A DNA stretch of 64,000 nucleotides from Paralvinella palmiformis (Eukaryota; Annelida; Polychaeta; Terebellida; Alvinellidae): positions 1 to 64,000 of the forward strand of contig JAODUP010000931.1 of the NCBI GenBank assembly GCA_025642065.1, written 5' to 3'. Under the pieces are notes generated by a model. That model did no database searches and was not told where the DNA came from. It saw only the letters and a list, made by a program, of their open reading frames with translations. Numbering within the stretch: the first letter of the stretch is position 1; every line of letters starts with the position of its first letter. A program made the position numbers and the translations under genes. Below, one piece after another: positions 46,751-58,536 of the stretch.

Positions 46751-47226
46751 CTCCGACTCCCTCCCTGCTCTTGTTTTGCGCCTCAGCGCTGTTATGGTAG
46801 ATGCCTGAAACAATAGAACCGTCAACCTGACTTCATTACCAAACACAACACCTTGATAATAAGTGTAGGTCTATATATTAATATAATAATAGCTGAGCCA
46901 ATCAAATCTACAAACCGTTATCAATTGATTTCAAAACATGTGAGATGGACAGCAGTGCTATATTTTATATGATGAATACTAAAATATGGTACATACTTTA
47001 GCCTTCACTTTATCGAACCAAACAGTCGTCTTCTTCAATTGGTTCGGTGCCATTTTGACAAAACCCAGTGCTGGCATCTCATCAACAATCGACCCCCATA
47101 CCTTGTTCTTTATTTTATTCTTAATATTGGAATCATGATTTCGATCAAGTATATATCGTTTCTGGATTCTATGGCATTTAACAGCGTAATTAGCTCATCT
47201 TCGCTCAACTTAGGTGCCTCAGAAAT
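46751..47226 (-). pseudogene. Myb/SANT-like DNA-binding exons, possible Harbinger partner gene
   Basis: Exon a is 47226-46997: acceptor AATTTAG, donor GTATGT. It encodes LSEDELITLLNAIESRNDI, then after a one-base shift NKIKNKVWGSIVDEMPALGF and APNQLKKTTVWFDKVKAK. This matches the Myb/SANT-like domain: an acidic first helix, a central V-W-x2-I, and an R/K-rich recognition helix with W-F-D-x-K. Exon b is 46804-46751: acceptor TGTTTCAG, donor GTAGGG, phase 0, encoding ITALRRKTRAGRESE. PIF/Harbinger elements carry a second gene of this type, and a Harbinger transposase lies 3 kb away in convergent orientation. The frameshift suggests decay; a sequencing error is possible. Confidence 0.6.
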
Positions 47227-47339
47227 CTAAATTGATAAACATTCGCATACATATATAAGATTTGTATTAGAGGTATTTCTTACATCAAAATATCCCATAT
47301 TTTGTTAAATAATTTAAATGTAATGGATCTATTAATTCT

Positions 47340-48720
47340 ATTATTTTTAAACCCGGACATTTAGCCAACGGACATTTAGTCAACGGACATTTAGCCAACG
47401 GACATTTAGCCATTATTTGCATGGGGACATTTAGCCAACATTCAAATTTTTTGATTATGTTTATGTGAGCTTTCACTATAAATATAGTTATTTCAATAAA
47501 TACCAAATTGTCTATATCATTTTTTTTTGTAATTAATTGTACGAATGCAACAAACACAAAAGTGATGTCTCATATTCTAAAAACTTGCAAACAAGGATGT
47601 TACATATAGTCCACAGCTGTTATATTCAAGCGTCACAGTGTATGTAATTGAATGTTATTTAATTAATTGTACGAAGTCACATTTTAACACTATTATATAT
47701 GTCACCCGGGTTATGAAGTCACATCTTAAAAACATTACAATATATGTAAGTGTCAACATTGGATAGAGGGTTATTCTGAGGCTAGTAGATTATATACCGA
47801 ATATACAAGTAGTAATTAGGCCTACCCACACACCAGATATAGTTAAGTAGTCAGTGCATGGGGTCAACTAGACGGAGTACGGACAGTTACTCACCCGGAC
47901 AGTTGCTGACCGGACAATTGCTCACCTGGACACTTGCTCACCGAGCAAATGAAAAAGTGGCACTTGATCACCAGTGAATTTTTAATGAGAAAAAATCAAA
48001 TGATTTTTAATTCAGAAATATATTTCTTAGTATCCTATTACCTATATAATTATTGGGATGAATATTACCAAGTATTAGGGAATTAAAGCTCAGAGATTAT
48101 TTTATTTATTTATTATTGCATTTTTTCTCTCATTAAATATTCACTGGTGAGCAAGTGTCCACTTTTTCATTTGCTTGGTGAGCAACTGTCCTAGACCCAA
48201 CTAGACTGGGTATTGGGTTATCATAATGTGGATTAGTCTGTTAATTAAATTTCTGCATAAGATATTGTATGTATTACAGTCATGTTGTAGTAGATGTTGT
48301 TATATTGTTATCATTTTTCTATTTTATAGTTGCATTTTATTTTAATTGTTTTTTTTAAAAGTCAGTGTAAAAAAACTGTTTTTACATGACGTTAATAACC
48401 ATTAATTAACGGTGTTAATAACGTCTGTATAAAAAGCCTCCCAACCCTAACATATTGCATATCATTATTTATATTTATGTATAATAATACCAAAAATAGT
48501 ATACATTACTATAAATTATACAAATTGTACAAAAAGCAGCAATTATGTTGCTAACATCTTATCTAAAGATAGGCCTATATTTGCAACATCCATAAACAAC
48601 ACATAATATTGACAGAGCATACACAAACTAAAAAATATAACAATATACATGTATAGGTAAGATTAAAAAAATGAATGTTGGCTAAATGTTCCCACTTTTA
48701 TCCGTCCTAAAGACTTAGCT
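47340..48720. mobile_element. Inverted-repeat element with short GGACATTTAGCCAAC repeats at its left end
   Basis: The left arm 47423-47456 (GGGGACATTTAGCCAACATT...) is matched in reverse by 48661-48693 (...AATGTTGGCTAAATGTTCCC). Outside the left arm are four head-to-tail 15-base units of CGGACATTTAGCCAA between 47355 and 47415. The interior is AT-rich, without coding sequence, and contains a second smaller inverted-repeat element. Confidence 0.6.
47928..48191. mobile_element. Small inverted-repeat element (MITE-like) nested in the larger one
   Basis: Arms of about 68 bases (47928-47995 and 48121-48191) are reverse complements with few differences, sharing GCAAATGAAAAAGTGG and CTCACCAGTGAAT. 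The interior is about 125 AT-rich bases. Just left of it, GGACAGTTGCT-like words repeat (47881-47927). No exact target-site duplication identified. Confidence 0.7.
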
Positions 48721-50017
48721 CGTGTTAATCTGTGCTGCGTGAACCGGGTTCAAGTTTGAACACAGAGAGAAAGGCGCTTTCATTGTGAACTGATTAGAGC
48801 CCTTTATATATGCTTAGGTCAAGCTTCGAATTCCATTGTTACCTGTGTTTGTGAGATGTCACCCACCATAGGACGTGGCAATGTCTCGGGTGTGGCCAGT
48901 GGCAAGGTTAAACAAAACACTCGTTTAGCAGACATACCAAGAAGGCGTTATAGGTATATAATAAAGCGTCACTGGAAGCGGTGGTCGTCAAATAAGCCGG
49001 TGTTGCGGGCTAAATTGTGTCCTCCCTATGCTTTAGCGTGGGGCGCACTTGAGGGCAAGCGAATCGTTCTCGCCATTTCTTTCAGGTCACTGGTTTTCGC
49101 TAACGAGGAATTTCAGCCCGGGGAAACATACAGAAGTAAAACTAAGTTTACGCATTGAAATCGTTCAGTTAGTCAAGATATTAATGTCATTTTGTAAATA
49201 TAGCATGTCAATATACACGAATGCATACGAGTTTGTTGATATTAAAAGGCCTTTTAAATAAGTTTACTTTCATGGAATATTGTTGACTTACGTACCTGGT
49301 GGGCAATTTAAGGCACGACACGGAACAAACAAAACTAAATTTACAACATGATTGTGTTATTTATTTTATTTCTGAAAGACGTGTTGTACAGTTAGTAAAT
49401 GGAGATTTGTGTTGTTAAAGTACTAATCTCTACATAAACGCCTCTAAAATAGGTTTACATTAAACGAATATTTTAGTAACTGCCAAACTAGTCAATCCAT
49501 AATTAAAACTTATGTTTTTGAATGTTTTAGGAACTTAATTATTAACTTTGTGAAAGAATGCGGGCAATGTTGAAATAGGAAATGTGGCAAATATATAAGT
49601 GCCTAACATGTTAGTGCGAGAAGAACATGTTGTAAATCGGTTTAGTTTTGCATAAGATTACTTTTACTGACTCGCAGAAAGGCATTATGGGTAATATTTT
49701 AGTTTACAGATTCGCCAACAGCAAGGCTTCGGCGATATAGTTATGTAGTATTGGCTGGTTATACCGTCACATGACAACCGCTACAGTGTAAACCATCTAG
49801 CTAATACTGAGTCAGTTTTGACAAATGTTCGCCGATATATATTGTGATATTATGTGTTGAGTGATTGTGCTATAAATATTGAATATTTGTTGTGATCAAT
49901 GTATTATCGTCACGTCTGATATTACCGATCAACTGTTGCTAGTGATGAACGCCCACTATTAGTGGAAGATGATTGTGTTAGTGAATCTTAACATGAAAAT
50001 CAGATTATCGTCCACAT
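48721..50017. other. Intergenic; one short open frame of unknown meaning
   Basis: The patch 48700-49160 is GC-richer than its surroundings. A 100-codon frame begins at ATG 48856 (MSPTIGRGNVSGVASGKVKQ) and is very basic in the middle (RRRYRYIIKRHWKRW). No family is recognised and no flanking exon was found, so it is not called as a gene. Confidence 0.2.
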
Positions 50018-50090
50018 ATGATAGCGCAGTTAGTTAGAGCGTAGGACTCGTAGCCGAATGGTGGCGGTGTAAAGTCATGGCCGGTTGTCG
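50018..50090 (+). mobile_element. Type 3 SINE head
   Basis: GATAGCGCAGTTAGTTAGAG with following GGACTCGTAGCC matches the head of the 14044 copy. The matching 3' body appears at 50960-51035, so the element may have been split by later insertions. Confidence 0.6.
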
Positions 50091-50348
50091 AATTAATTTA
50101 TGTAGGGAGAATTAGAAATTGCCCGTTCGTGCCGCTTTAAGGTTTGTCGCCGATTAATTGGTGTGCGAAAGAAGTCGGTGGTCACCCGTTCCGTGCCGTT
50201 TGGGGATTTGTGGGCACCCGGTTGTTGGGATCGCACGGGTGTAGATGTCGTAGCCGCGGGGCTTGGTTGGGTCTGTACTCTATTAATGTTTTCGTGGTGT
50301 GGGTTGAATGTGTGAAAGCTTTGTTAGTGAATGTTTGTAATGGTACAA

Positions 50349-50934
50349 CCAAGTCAGCGGAGATTGGATCAAGAGACATGCGAGACTCCACTGGACAACA
50401 CGCTGATTGTGCTGGTTGGTTTGGTTTGGTTTTGTTGTTCGGGGAGAATCCCCAGGCTGTCGCTTAATCAGCACAGCCTCTACGTTGGAGTAGTTGAGAA
50501 ACCCCTCCCTCACCACTCACAGGGGAGCAGTACGGAAAGATGGAGCCGAAATACCATGAGGGTGGTCACTGCCAGAGTGTTTTACGTCCTCATGGGGTTT
50601 TTAACGTCCCCCTTTATTTTAATAATTCAGTGGAGACGGCAGCGCCATTTAACGTGGTCAGCCACCCACGATGTAGTGAGCCGAGAAATTAATCCTCTAG
50701 AAAAGTTTCGACCTCTTACGGGGTTCGAACCTGCGACCGTTGGCACCAAGTGCCGACTGCTTAACCACTAGGCCACCGGAGCTCACTGACAGGCCACCGG
50801 AGCGGGAATTCCCCTTTATATACCTGTTTGGATGTGTGGGAGGAGTTTTTAGTGGGGGATTGTTCTCGACTCAGCCAAGTCAGCGGTGATTGGACCAGGT
50901 GACTATGCGGAGTCTACCGGACAACAACGCTGAA
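50349..50934. repeat. Direct repeat pair flanking a SINE
   Basis: Units at 50349-50406 and 50875-50934 share CCAAGTCAGCGG-GATTGGA, ACATGCG/CTATGCGG and GGACAACA-CGCTGA, about 80 percent alike. The minus-strand SINE lies between them. Confidence 0.7.
50423..50787 (-). mobile_element. tRNA-derived SINE, type 4, minus strand, copy 1
   Basis: On the minus strand it begins GTGAGCTCCGGTGGCCTAGT, with an A box in TGGCCTAGTGGTTAAGC and a perfect B box GGTTCGAACCCC. The body is nearly identical to 56816-57167. A second piece of the head (CAGGCCACCGGAGC) follows at 50789-50803. No target-site duplication found. Confidence 0.85.
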
Positions 50935-50959
50935 TACCCGAAATGACGCGATGGTTGTG

Positions 50960-51035
50960 TTTGAGTAACGCTTTGCGCTTATAATGGCAGCATGTGTTGT
51001 ATACTCCCTTGGAAAAGTGGATGTGCATACGGAGT
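50960..51035 (+). mobile_element. Type 3 SINE 3' body fragment
   Basis: GAGTAACGCTTTGCGCTTAT and the following TGTATACTCCCTTGG match the body of the copy at 58285-58536. It abuts the LINE coding region directly. Confidence 0.65.
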
Positions 51036-52605
51036 TGACGGCATATTAAGTGAGCATTTGAAATATGCTATTGACTGTGAAATATTGATTAATCAGTTAT
51101 GTGTAATGTTTACGTTGTGTTTGAAATTTGGCATTGTCCCCGATTCATTTACACGCGGAATACTTATTCCATTATTAAAAAAGCCGACGTGTGACCCCTC
51201 TATACTTAACAATCACAGGCCAGTAGTGGTGTCTACCACATTTTCTAAAATATTAGAAATGTTTGTACTAGAGGAGTGTGGATATTATGATTTTCATGAC
51301 TCCCAATTTAGTTTCGTGCCAGGTAGAGGTACTAACATGGCAATATCTGTGTCACGAGATGTTATATCTTATTGTGTTAAGAAAGGATCACCAATCTTTT
51401 CTTGTTCGCTTCACGAGGAGGGTGAGTTTGACGCAATTCCACATTCCGTTCTATTTGATAAATGTATTGGTATTTTACCAGATGTTTGCTGGCAACTATT
51501 GTATTTTTTTGTATCATAAGCTCACTTTTCAGATACGATGGAACAATGTTTTGAGTGATATAATTCGGGTGGAGAGAGGTACTCGTCAGGGAGGTATCTC
51601 GTCCCCTTTTTTGTTTAATATTTGTTATCAAGACATGATTGTGGAACTTTCAAACACTATTGGAGGCATTTGCATAGATAACAGATCATATAACGTTTCT
51701 TGTTATGCTGACGATGTCTTACTGACAAGTACTACAGTAACAGGTTTACAAAGGCTCATCGATGGAGCTGATAAATATATATCATCTCATGGTTTGTGGT
51801 TTAACCTCATAAAGACCCACTGTATTACATTTGGTAAAACCAGTTGTGTGAAAGACCCTGAATGGTCTTTAGACGGTACTGTTTTAACTCAGTCAACAAA
51901 TATTACGCTAACTTGTCTAATAATAATTACAACCATATTGAATCGAGAATTAAGTCATGTAGAAAAGATTTCTATGCTATGCAGTCAATTGGATTTTGCA
52001 AGGTCGGTTTGACGCCAGATACCATGGATCACATATGGAAGACTGCAATCCAACCAATTCTGTTATATGCTACTCAGTGTTATAAGCTGACCAAAAAATC
52101 TCTACGAGCTGGATAGAATTCAGACGCGTCTCCTGAAATCGTCACTCGGGCTAATTAAATTTTGCAAAAAACACTCCTCTCCTGCAAGCTCTAAAATACA
52201 GAAACCATCTACTATCATAGATATATAGATATATAGTGTGGGCAATTGAACGGCCATGACAATTTAATTAATAGAGTGCGAGCAGTATGTGATAAACACG
52301 GAATTTCTATGATGAAATATATATTTGACGATAATTATGTAAAAAGGTGCAAATTGAAAATTAAGACTTTTGCCACAGATAATGGTGTTATTGACTCGGC
52401 AGCTTTTCTTTTATCAAATTTTAATAACAACAACAGACAAATGTTACAACCATTATTGCTGCCATTTTAGTTATGTATGTTACTTTGACATGTTGTCTGT
52501 TTTTATTTTGTACTTTATGATGTATATATTGTATTTTTAATATGTATTTATTGTACATGTACCTTCCCCACATGTGGGGGTTTCAAAATAAATAAATCAA
52601 TAACA
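51020..52605 (+). mobile_element. Non-LTR retrotransposon (LINE), reverse transcriptase to 3' end, frameshifted
   Basis: The first frame (to about 51500) has YGVDGILSEHLKYA, RGILIPLLKKP, NNHRPVVVSTTFSKILEMFV and FSFVPGRGTN. After a frameshift near 51490 comes RVERGTRQGGISSPFLFN and the catalytic SCYADDVLLTST block. After a second shift near 51900: YYANLSNNNYNHIESRIKSC, then IWKTAIQPILLYATQCY. A third piece ends ...NNRQMLQPLLLPF and a stop at 52470. The 3' untranslated end carries a palindromic CCCCACATGTGGGG near 52567 and an AAATAAATAAAT tail. It is 5' truncated and inactive. The order of blocks fits the CR1/L2/Jockey groups; clade not determined. Confidence 0.88.
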
Positions 52606-53420
52606 GTTGCTGAAGACGTCATGAAACGCTATTTTTCCCCAATTTACCGTGTGCCTACTTGGCTTGTGAATGAGGGTAAGGATGGTATGATAAGCCTAGT
52701 TACGAAGATAGTTAACGGGTCAGTAAATCTAGGTGATTACCTTAAGTCCACGAATGTTTCCCATCTAAAATCATTAATAGACAATAAACCAGTTTGGACA
52801 GTAAAGTTCAAAACTATTACAAATCTTTAACAATTTTAACATGTTTGTTTCTAATTATACAAAACAGTTTCTGTTATTAAAAAGAAAATTCTTTATTAAA
52901 TAACAGTCTAAACAAAATGCGAAAATCTGCATATAAAAGTGGTCACACCCTCGAAAGGTAAGTCGGCCATATCGGTTCTTCATCATTTGTCTGCTGTATT
53001 TGATCCAGTTGACCATAATATACTATTTTACTTACATTTGACATTAACTGGTACGGACGTCGTTGTTAGAATTAATTTACAAACTTGTCCCATTACTCAT
53101 TGCGAATAAAATAATACATATTTTAAAGTCAGGAACCTAACATTTAACACTATTAGCTCTCTTATCAATTTCGGTTTCGTATCTTGGGATAAAACGATTA
53201 GCTATTTCCTGTACACTAAACCCTGCATGGAAAGTGTTCCTCATCATTCACCAAACGGATTGAAATGGTGCAGACAAGATTAACAGAAGACAAAAAGCGA
53301 TGCTATGGTAAAACGTCTCGACCATAATGACGGTATGTCCTTCTGGAAGAAGGCAAAATAAAGTAATTGTAAAATGTCAGCATGAAATAATATTGCTAGA
53401 CATAATCGATTAAGCTTAAA
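52606..53420 (+). mobile_element. Decayed LINE pieces
   Basis: LHHLSAVFDPVDHNIL (about 52979-53026) is the reverse-transcriptase motif A pattern L-S-A-x-F-D-x-V-D-H. MVKRLDHNDGMSFWKKAK (about 53300-53355) resembles the pre-reverse-transcriptase linker. The order is scrambled, so these may come from two insertions. Confidence 0.5.
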
Positions 53421-54740
53421 ACAGCAAAAACTGAAAGATGGAACAGATATTGCGATTTTTTAAATTTAATTACCATTGATGATACTTGGAAGAACAATGG
53501 TGCTAGGAATGGCACAACGGCGAATACTGTAGGCCCTAAATGATGTGGACAAATCTAAACCTGCAATTATTGATTAGGTTGATCGTCGATTATCATTAAA
53601 TGGCGACGTAGTTTTGTATATCTTGTGGTATTATTATTTTAGCTGTATATTTATTTACGATGCTACACTTTCTAGTCTGATGGACAGGAATGATTATTAA
53701 GTCATTGCGAGGGATCGATATGTACCAGTTCCTATCAATATGTGTTTATCTGTAGGCATGGTGTATTTAACGACTACGTTTGAGTGAGCAATTTAACGAA
53801 TGACCTGCCAAATGAGTGAATGAGTAAGACCGATGAGTGAATCAAGTCAATGCTTGATTGGATGAACGAATGGACGAATGAAGTGAATGGATGACTAAGT
53901 GAGTGAGTGGATAAGTGAGTGAAAGATTCAAGAGCCATATTTAAAAAAAATCAATTACTTGTGATAAATTGTGCTAGTTTTAGGAAATAAAAACAATAAC
54001 AATAACACTATAGCTGAATCAGTTGCTTATTGTTCACGTTTATCCCTTTTTAATCTTGGTCTCATTGGCATAGACAACTCCCAGTCTAACGCAATGGATG
54101 GCGAGTGATGTAAATAGATATCATAACGGGTTATAAATACATCCAATACCTTTAATAAAACAAGACGACCGTGTGTTAAATCTATCATATGTAGATTTGT
54201 TTGTCTTACTTCTTATGGTTTCTATGATAATATTATTGTCAAGTTCTTTTGTAGGCATTAGGACGTATTGTTTAAGGAAATATGTAACTATAACATAATT
54301 AGAGACAGAGTTTGGAAAGTACATTATGATAAAAATTACGTTCAAAGTCTACTAGTTAATCTCTCGAACCTGTAGCCCGTTTTAAGTAGGTTGCAAGCCA
54401 AAATACTATTAACCAATGAATCAATCGTTCCATCAATCACATTTTATTGACAACATATACAGACATGTTTACATTACAGCAACAAATCGAGAGAGTATAG
54501 ATAAATTTATTTGGCATGGTATTACTTGACCAAATAAAACCGTCTATCAGGAGCACTCGATGCAAGTTATAAACAAATTAACTATAAAGTGGAGCGAAGT
54601 ATGACAAGCACAGAGAAAACATACATCAACAGCCACATACAGTCTCAGTACATCGAACAGCGAACAGATTTACTGAGTCATCACCAGACCAGGCCAATCA
54701 CATTTCATTGGCAATTCCATATATTATGCAAATGCATACA
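53421..54740. other. Intergenic, with a degenerate (GAGT/GAAT)n tract
   Basis: At 53780-53930 words such as GAGTGAGT, GAATGGATGA and AAGTGAGTGA form an old tetranucleotide array. Otherwise nothing recognised. Confidence 0.6.
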
Positions 54741-54746
54741 TGCATG

Positions 54747-54862
<116 letters not shown>

Positions 54863-54864
54863 AA

Positions 54865-55240
54865 ACACGACTCATTCCCAATGATGTTCCTGACTTGTGT
54901 GTACTAGATGACGACAAAATCCCCTCGCTGAATTGGTGCTTCATGCCACAAATGTGTTGAACATGACTGCGGATGAGTGTGTCGCAGTTGACTATACGTG
55001 GATGCATTTGAGGACATGAATGATGAATCCATTTTTTGGAGAGCGCAAGAACGAGGATCCAGAGACATTCCAACCAGAAAATTGGTTTCAGAAGCAAGAA
55101 AACAACCTATTGTCTTACTACGATTCATGGAGGCCAAAGGTGGTGAATGTGAGATTAAGTGCATAACAAGTCTTAAATTCATTGTGAAGAACATTTCCCC
55201 ACTAACGTCTAAACATGCTGCCATGACTGACTTTTTTTAA
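54865..55240 (+). other. Broken open stretch of unknown origin
   Basis: Two plus-strand pieces, PNDVPDLCVLDDDKIPSLNW (54877 onward) and DMNDESIFWRAQERGSRDIP with TRKLVSEARKQPIVLLRF (54998-55240), are open but separated by stops. The minus strand is also open over 100 codons. The composition looks protein-like, but no family was recognised; probably a transposon relic. Confidence 0.2.
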
Positions 55241-55443
55241 CCAAATACTAATTTATGTTTGTCTAACTACAAGTGTGAGTAGTGGTGTTAATTAATATAC
55301 ATACATATACAATTATGTTCATATGCATCTAGGCAATGTAGATAAACAAAATATAATGTGTTGATTGTGAATTGATAATTAGTTTTCAAAGAACACCACC
55401 CTCTTTATAATACAAAACCTTTGGGTCCCAAACGTGACGTTAT

Positions 55444-55445
<2 letters not shown>

Positions 55446-55522
<77 letters not shown>
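55446..55522. repeat. Compound microsatellite (TA)n(TG)n
   Basis: About 45 bases of TA followed by about 32 of TG. The next 1.3 kb, to 56815, holds nothing I can support. Confidence 0.95.
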
Positions 55523-55523
<1 letters not shown>

Positions 55524-56815
55524 TGGATTGAGTGGGGGGTGGGATGGTTGCGTGCTTAGATGCTCGGTGCTTTCAGTCGGAACCGTGCTTACATAATGAA
55601 ACAGAATATACATACTTAAATTACAGTGAAGCTGAAAATCATTTGGAAAAGTACACTATCCTTTTAGATTATAAACAATTGTAGCCGGTAGGACGTTTAA
55701 ACGCATACTCACATAGTTTCTTCCATTGCCATATGATACTGACATATCTCATTGATAAAACTGTAACCTTTAAAGTCTACATTTATGGTGAAGCTGGGAT
55801 TACATGAAATCGTTGGTATATCGGGTTATTGGAATAACCATTTCTAACGTACCGTTTATGGAATACCACCTCTTTCACTAGTGTGAGAAGAAAACTTATC
55901 ACATCAATGAAGTAGGTTTTGATATATTTGATATATTTGGCTTATTTTGTATCAACTCACTCTTCATTCGTTATTCATTCCACAGTCCTTTCTCTGATAA
56001 TAAATCAAGGTGCTTCATAACCAATATCAGCAGGAGCACGAGATAGATCCACATCTAAAGAGACTACATCTAAATGATACAGTCCTTTATGATTGACTGG
56101 AATGATAAAATATTCTACTATTATTCGGGGTAAGCTAGGATCTCTAGGATTCAATATGTGCCGGTTGATTTAATATGTAACTTTCTTCATCATCATTCTG
56201 CCAGACTATCTTAACCTACACAAATGTTCTTAGTTTAAGCTAACCCAATAAAAACATGTGCAAAGTCAGTAAATATAATCGCTGACTGCAGCCATTAGAA
56301 TGGTCCGGGTTTCCTACGTTGAATGCGACGATTGGCAGAGATCTATCCTAAAAGACGAAACACTTGATAGTAGATTTTATATTTTTAAGGAACACGATCA
56401 TAGTACACAGGAAAATCTATTAATGATGTCATTTCGCTGTGTGCATAATTAGTCTGGGAATCAGTTGCCAGAGTAATTAAAATTTGCTGATTGTATAGTG
56501 TATGGTTATGCAATAACAGATATGTCACATTTAAATTTAGGTTAAACTGATTAACACTGCGACGATGTAAGTAAGTAATGTTGATTCTCTACATCAGAAA
56601 CACACACAAAAATATTAAAAAAAGACATTACATAACAATATATTGTAAATAATTTGAACCTATTTATAACCGAAATAACTAAATTTCAAAGATATCAGAA
56701 TCTACATTTGATAACTAAACATTTAATAAACTATCTTTAAATGATACACGCGTTTTACAAACATATAAACAAGCACAATAGTTTTAAAAGCTTTCGCTGA
56801 AATTACATTATGCAT

Positions 56816-57167
56816 GGTTTTGGTTTTGTTGTTCGGGGAGAATCCCCAGGCTGTCGCTTAATCGGTTAAGGGGGGAAAAATCCCCCCCACCACTCACGGG
56901 GGAGCAGTACGGAAAGGTGGAGCCGAAATACCCTGAGGGTGGTCACTGCCAGAGTGTTTTATGTCCTCAGGGGGTTTTTAACGTTCCCCTTTATTTTAAA
57001 TAATTCAGTGGAGACGGCAGCGCTATTTAACGTGGTCAGCCACCCACGATGTAGTGAGCCGAGAAATTAATCCCTGAAAAAGTTTCGACCTCTTACGGGG
57101 TTCGAACCTGCGAACGTTGGCACCAAGTGCCAGGTGCTTTACCGCTAGGCCACCGGAGCTCACTATA
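56816..57167 (-). mobile_element. tRNA-derived SINE, type 4, minus strand, copy 2, with target-site duplication
   Basis: On the minus strand it begins at 57167 with GTGAGCTCCGGTGGCCTAGC, A box in TGGCCTAGCGGTAAAGC, B box GGTTCGAACCCC, and ends in an AACAAAACCAAAACC tail. TACATTATGCAT flanks it exactly, at 56804-56815 and 57168-57179. The body matches copy 1 closely, including GACGGCAGCGC and GTGGTCAGCCACCCACGATG. Confidence 0.92.
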
Positions 57168-58284
57168 TACATTATGCATTTTTTCCAAGCTGCTTATAAC
57201 CACGAATTCCCGGGAGAAACCATATGGATATCTATGTTTGATTAAATGGAAACTAAGATTACATTGAGCTGTTAATCGTCTGCCTCACTTCGGCCCATTA
57301 ACCGATTGTGATTCTTTATTGTTCATGACATTTGACATTTGAATAACAAATCAACTAATATACTTCACTGAAAATTATTATTTTCGTGTTTCTGGTTTGG
57401 ATTCGATGGTTGTGTTATGAAAACGAATAACATATAACGAATACGTTAGGTTTTTGACGAAATAGAAAAATCGAAAAATGCAACAATTCCTCCGTGGCTA
57501 ATGCCCAATTTAATGTTATTGAGCGATTGTTCATAAACGCGTAACGTTTACAGCTTCTGCTGATCGGTTTACCTGAGATAGAATTAATTGATTGAGTTTG
57601 CTTCGTCGCCGTTCTACTGTTGGATGATACAATACTTACAGCCATAGAAGAACAACTTAATTAATCTTAAATTGTAAATTAAATATTTGCCATTGAAAAA
57701 TCATTTCTAAACAGAAATCGCAATTGTACAATGTAACATAGTATCCTACACTGAAGCTATTAGCGGTATACAAACTTGGAAATACTACAAACGATTTGAT
57801 GTACATCATGTGAGTGTTGGGACAACAGAAATGTAAAAATAGATTGGCCATACTTGAAAGAGACTCTCATCGTCAACATCCACTCGGAATATTTTAGAAA
57901 AGAAGGAACGCATTAATAAACTTATAGTATCGATATTCTTCCAATAATAAAATATAAGACAATATAAAATATGTTATAACAGTCGTGGGAAGTTTGGTAA
58001 AACATTTATAAGGTAGCCTTGTTCTAAAATTCCTTTGATTTATTATCAGGCTCCTAGGAAAGATACTATTTGTGTAATAACAAACTTCACTAGTTCAATC
58101 GACTCTGAATGATAGCATTATAAACAAGTTGCTTAATGGCTCAAACTGGTACTTTGCCATTTAAATTATTGACACGACAACCAACAACGTCGATAGCTAA
58201 AACTGGAACATTAAGTGGAATTATTTATTAATACTTTCGTGGAGTTGTAGACTTCAACACATTTAATTATTTATTGATGTACGT
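57168..58284. other. Intergenic, nothing recognised
   Basis: AT-rich; short open frames on the minus strand show no recognisable family or splice signals. Confidence 0.5.
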
Positions 58285-58536
58285 CGAGTCGAGCTAGGGT
58301 CGGGGTGTTCGAGCTCCGTGAGCTGCAATGCTGTCATGTGGGGACTGGTTCACTCATCCAAAAAAAAATGAGTACCCTGACAGGACCGCTATGTGAATGA
58401 GTAACGCTTTGCGCCTATAATGGCAACATGCATTGTATACTCCTTTGGTGAGTTGATATATGTGCTGGGTGGAAACAGGGCAGCTTCTAGTTGAATAGGG
58501 CGCTATCTAAATAGCACATATTATTATTATTATAGA
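58285..58536 (+). mobile_element. tRNA-derived SINE, type 3
   Basis: Shares AATGCTGTCATGTGG with 14044 and GAGTAACGCTTTGCGCCTAT with 50960. Ends in GGGCGCTATCTAAATAGC and (ATT)n. The head is truncated or diverged. Confidence 0.7.

Noticed and set aside
50144..50771. Frames of 107 and 146 codons
   Set aside because: They read through SINE and repeat sequence antisense to the SINE; not protein-like.
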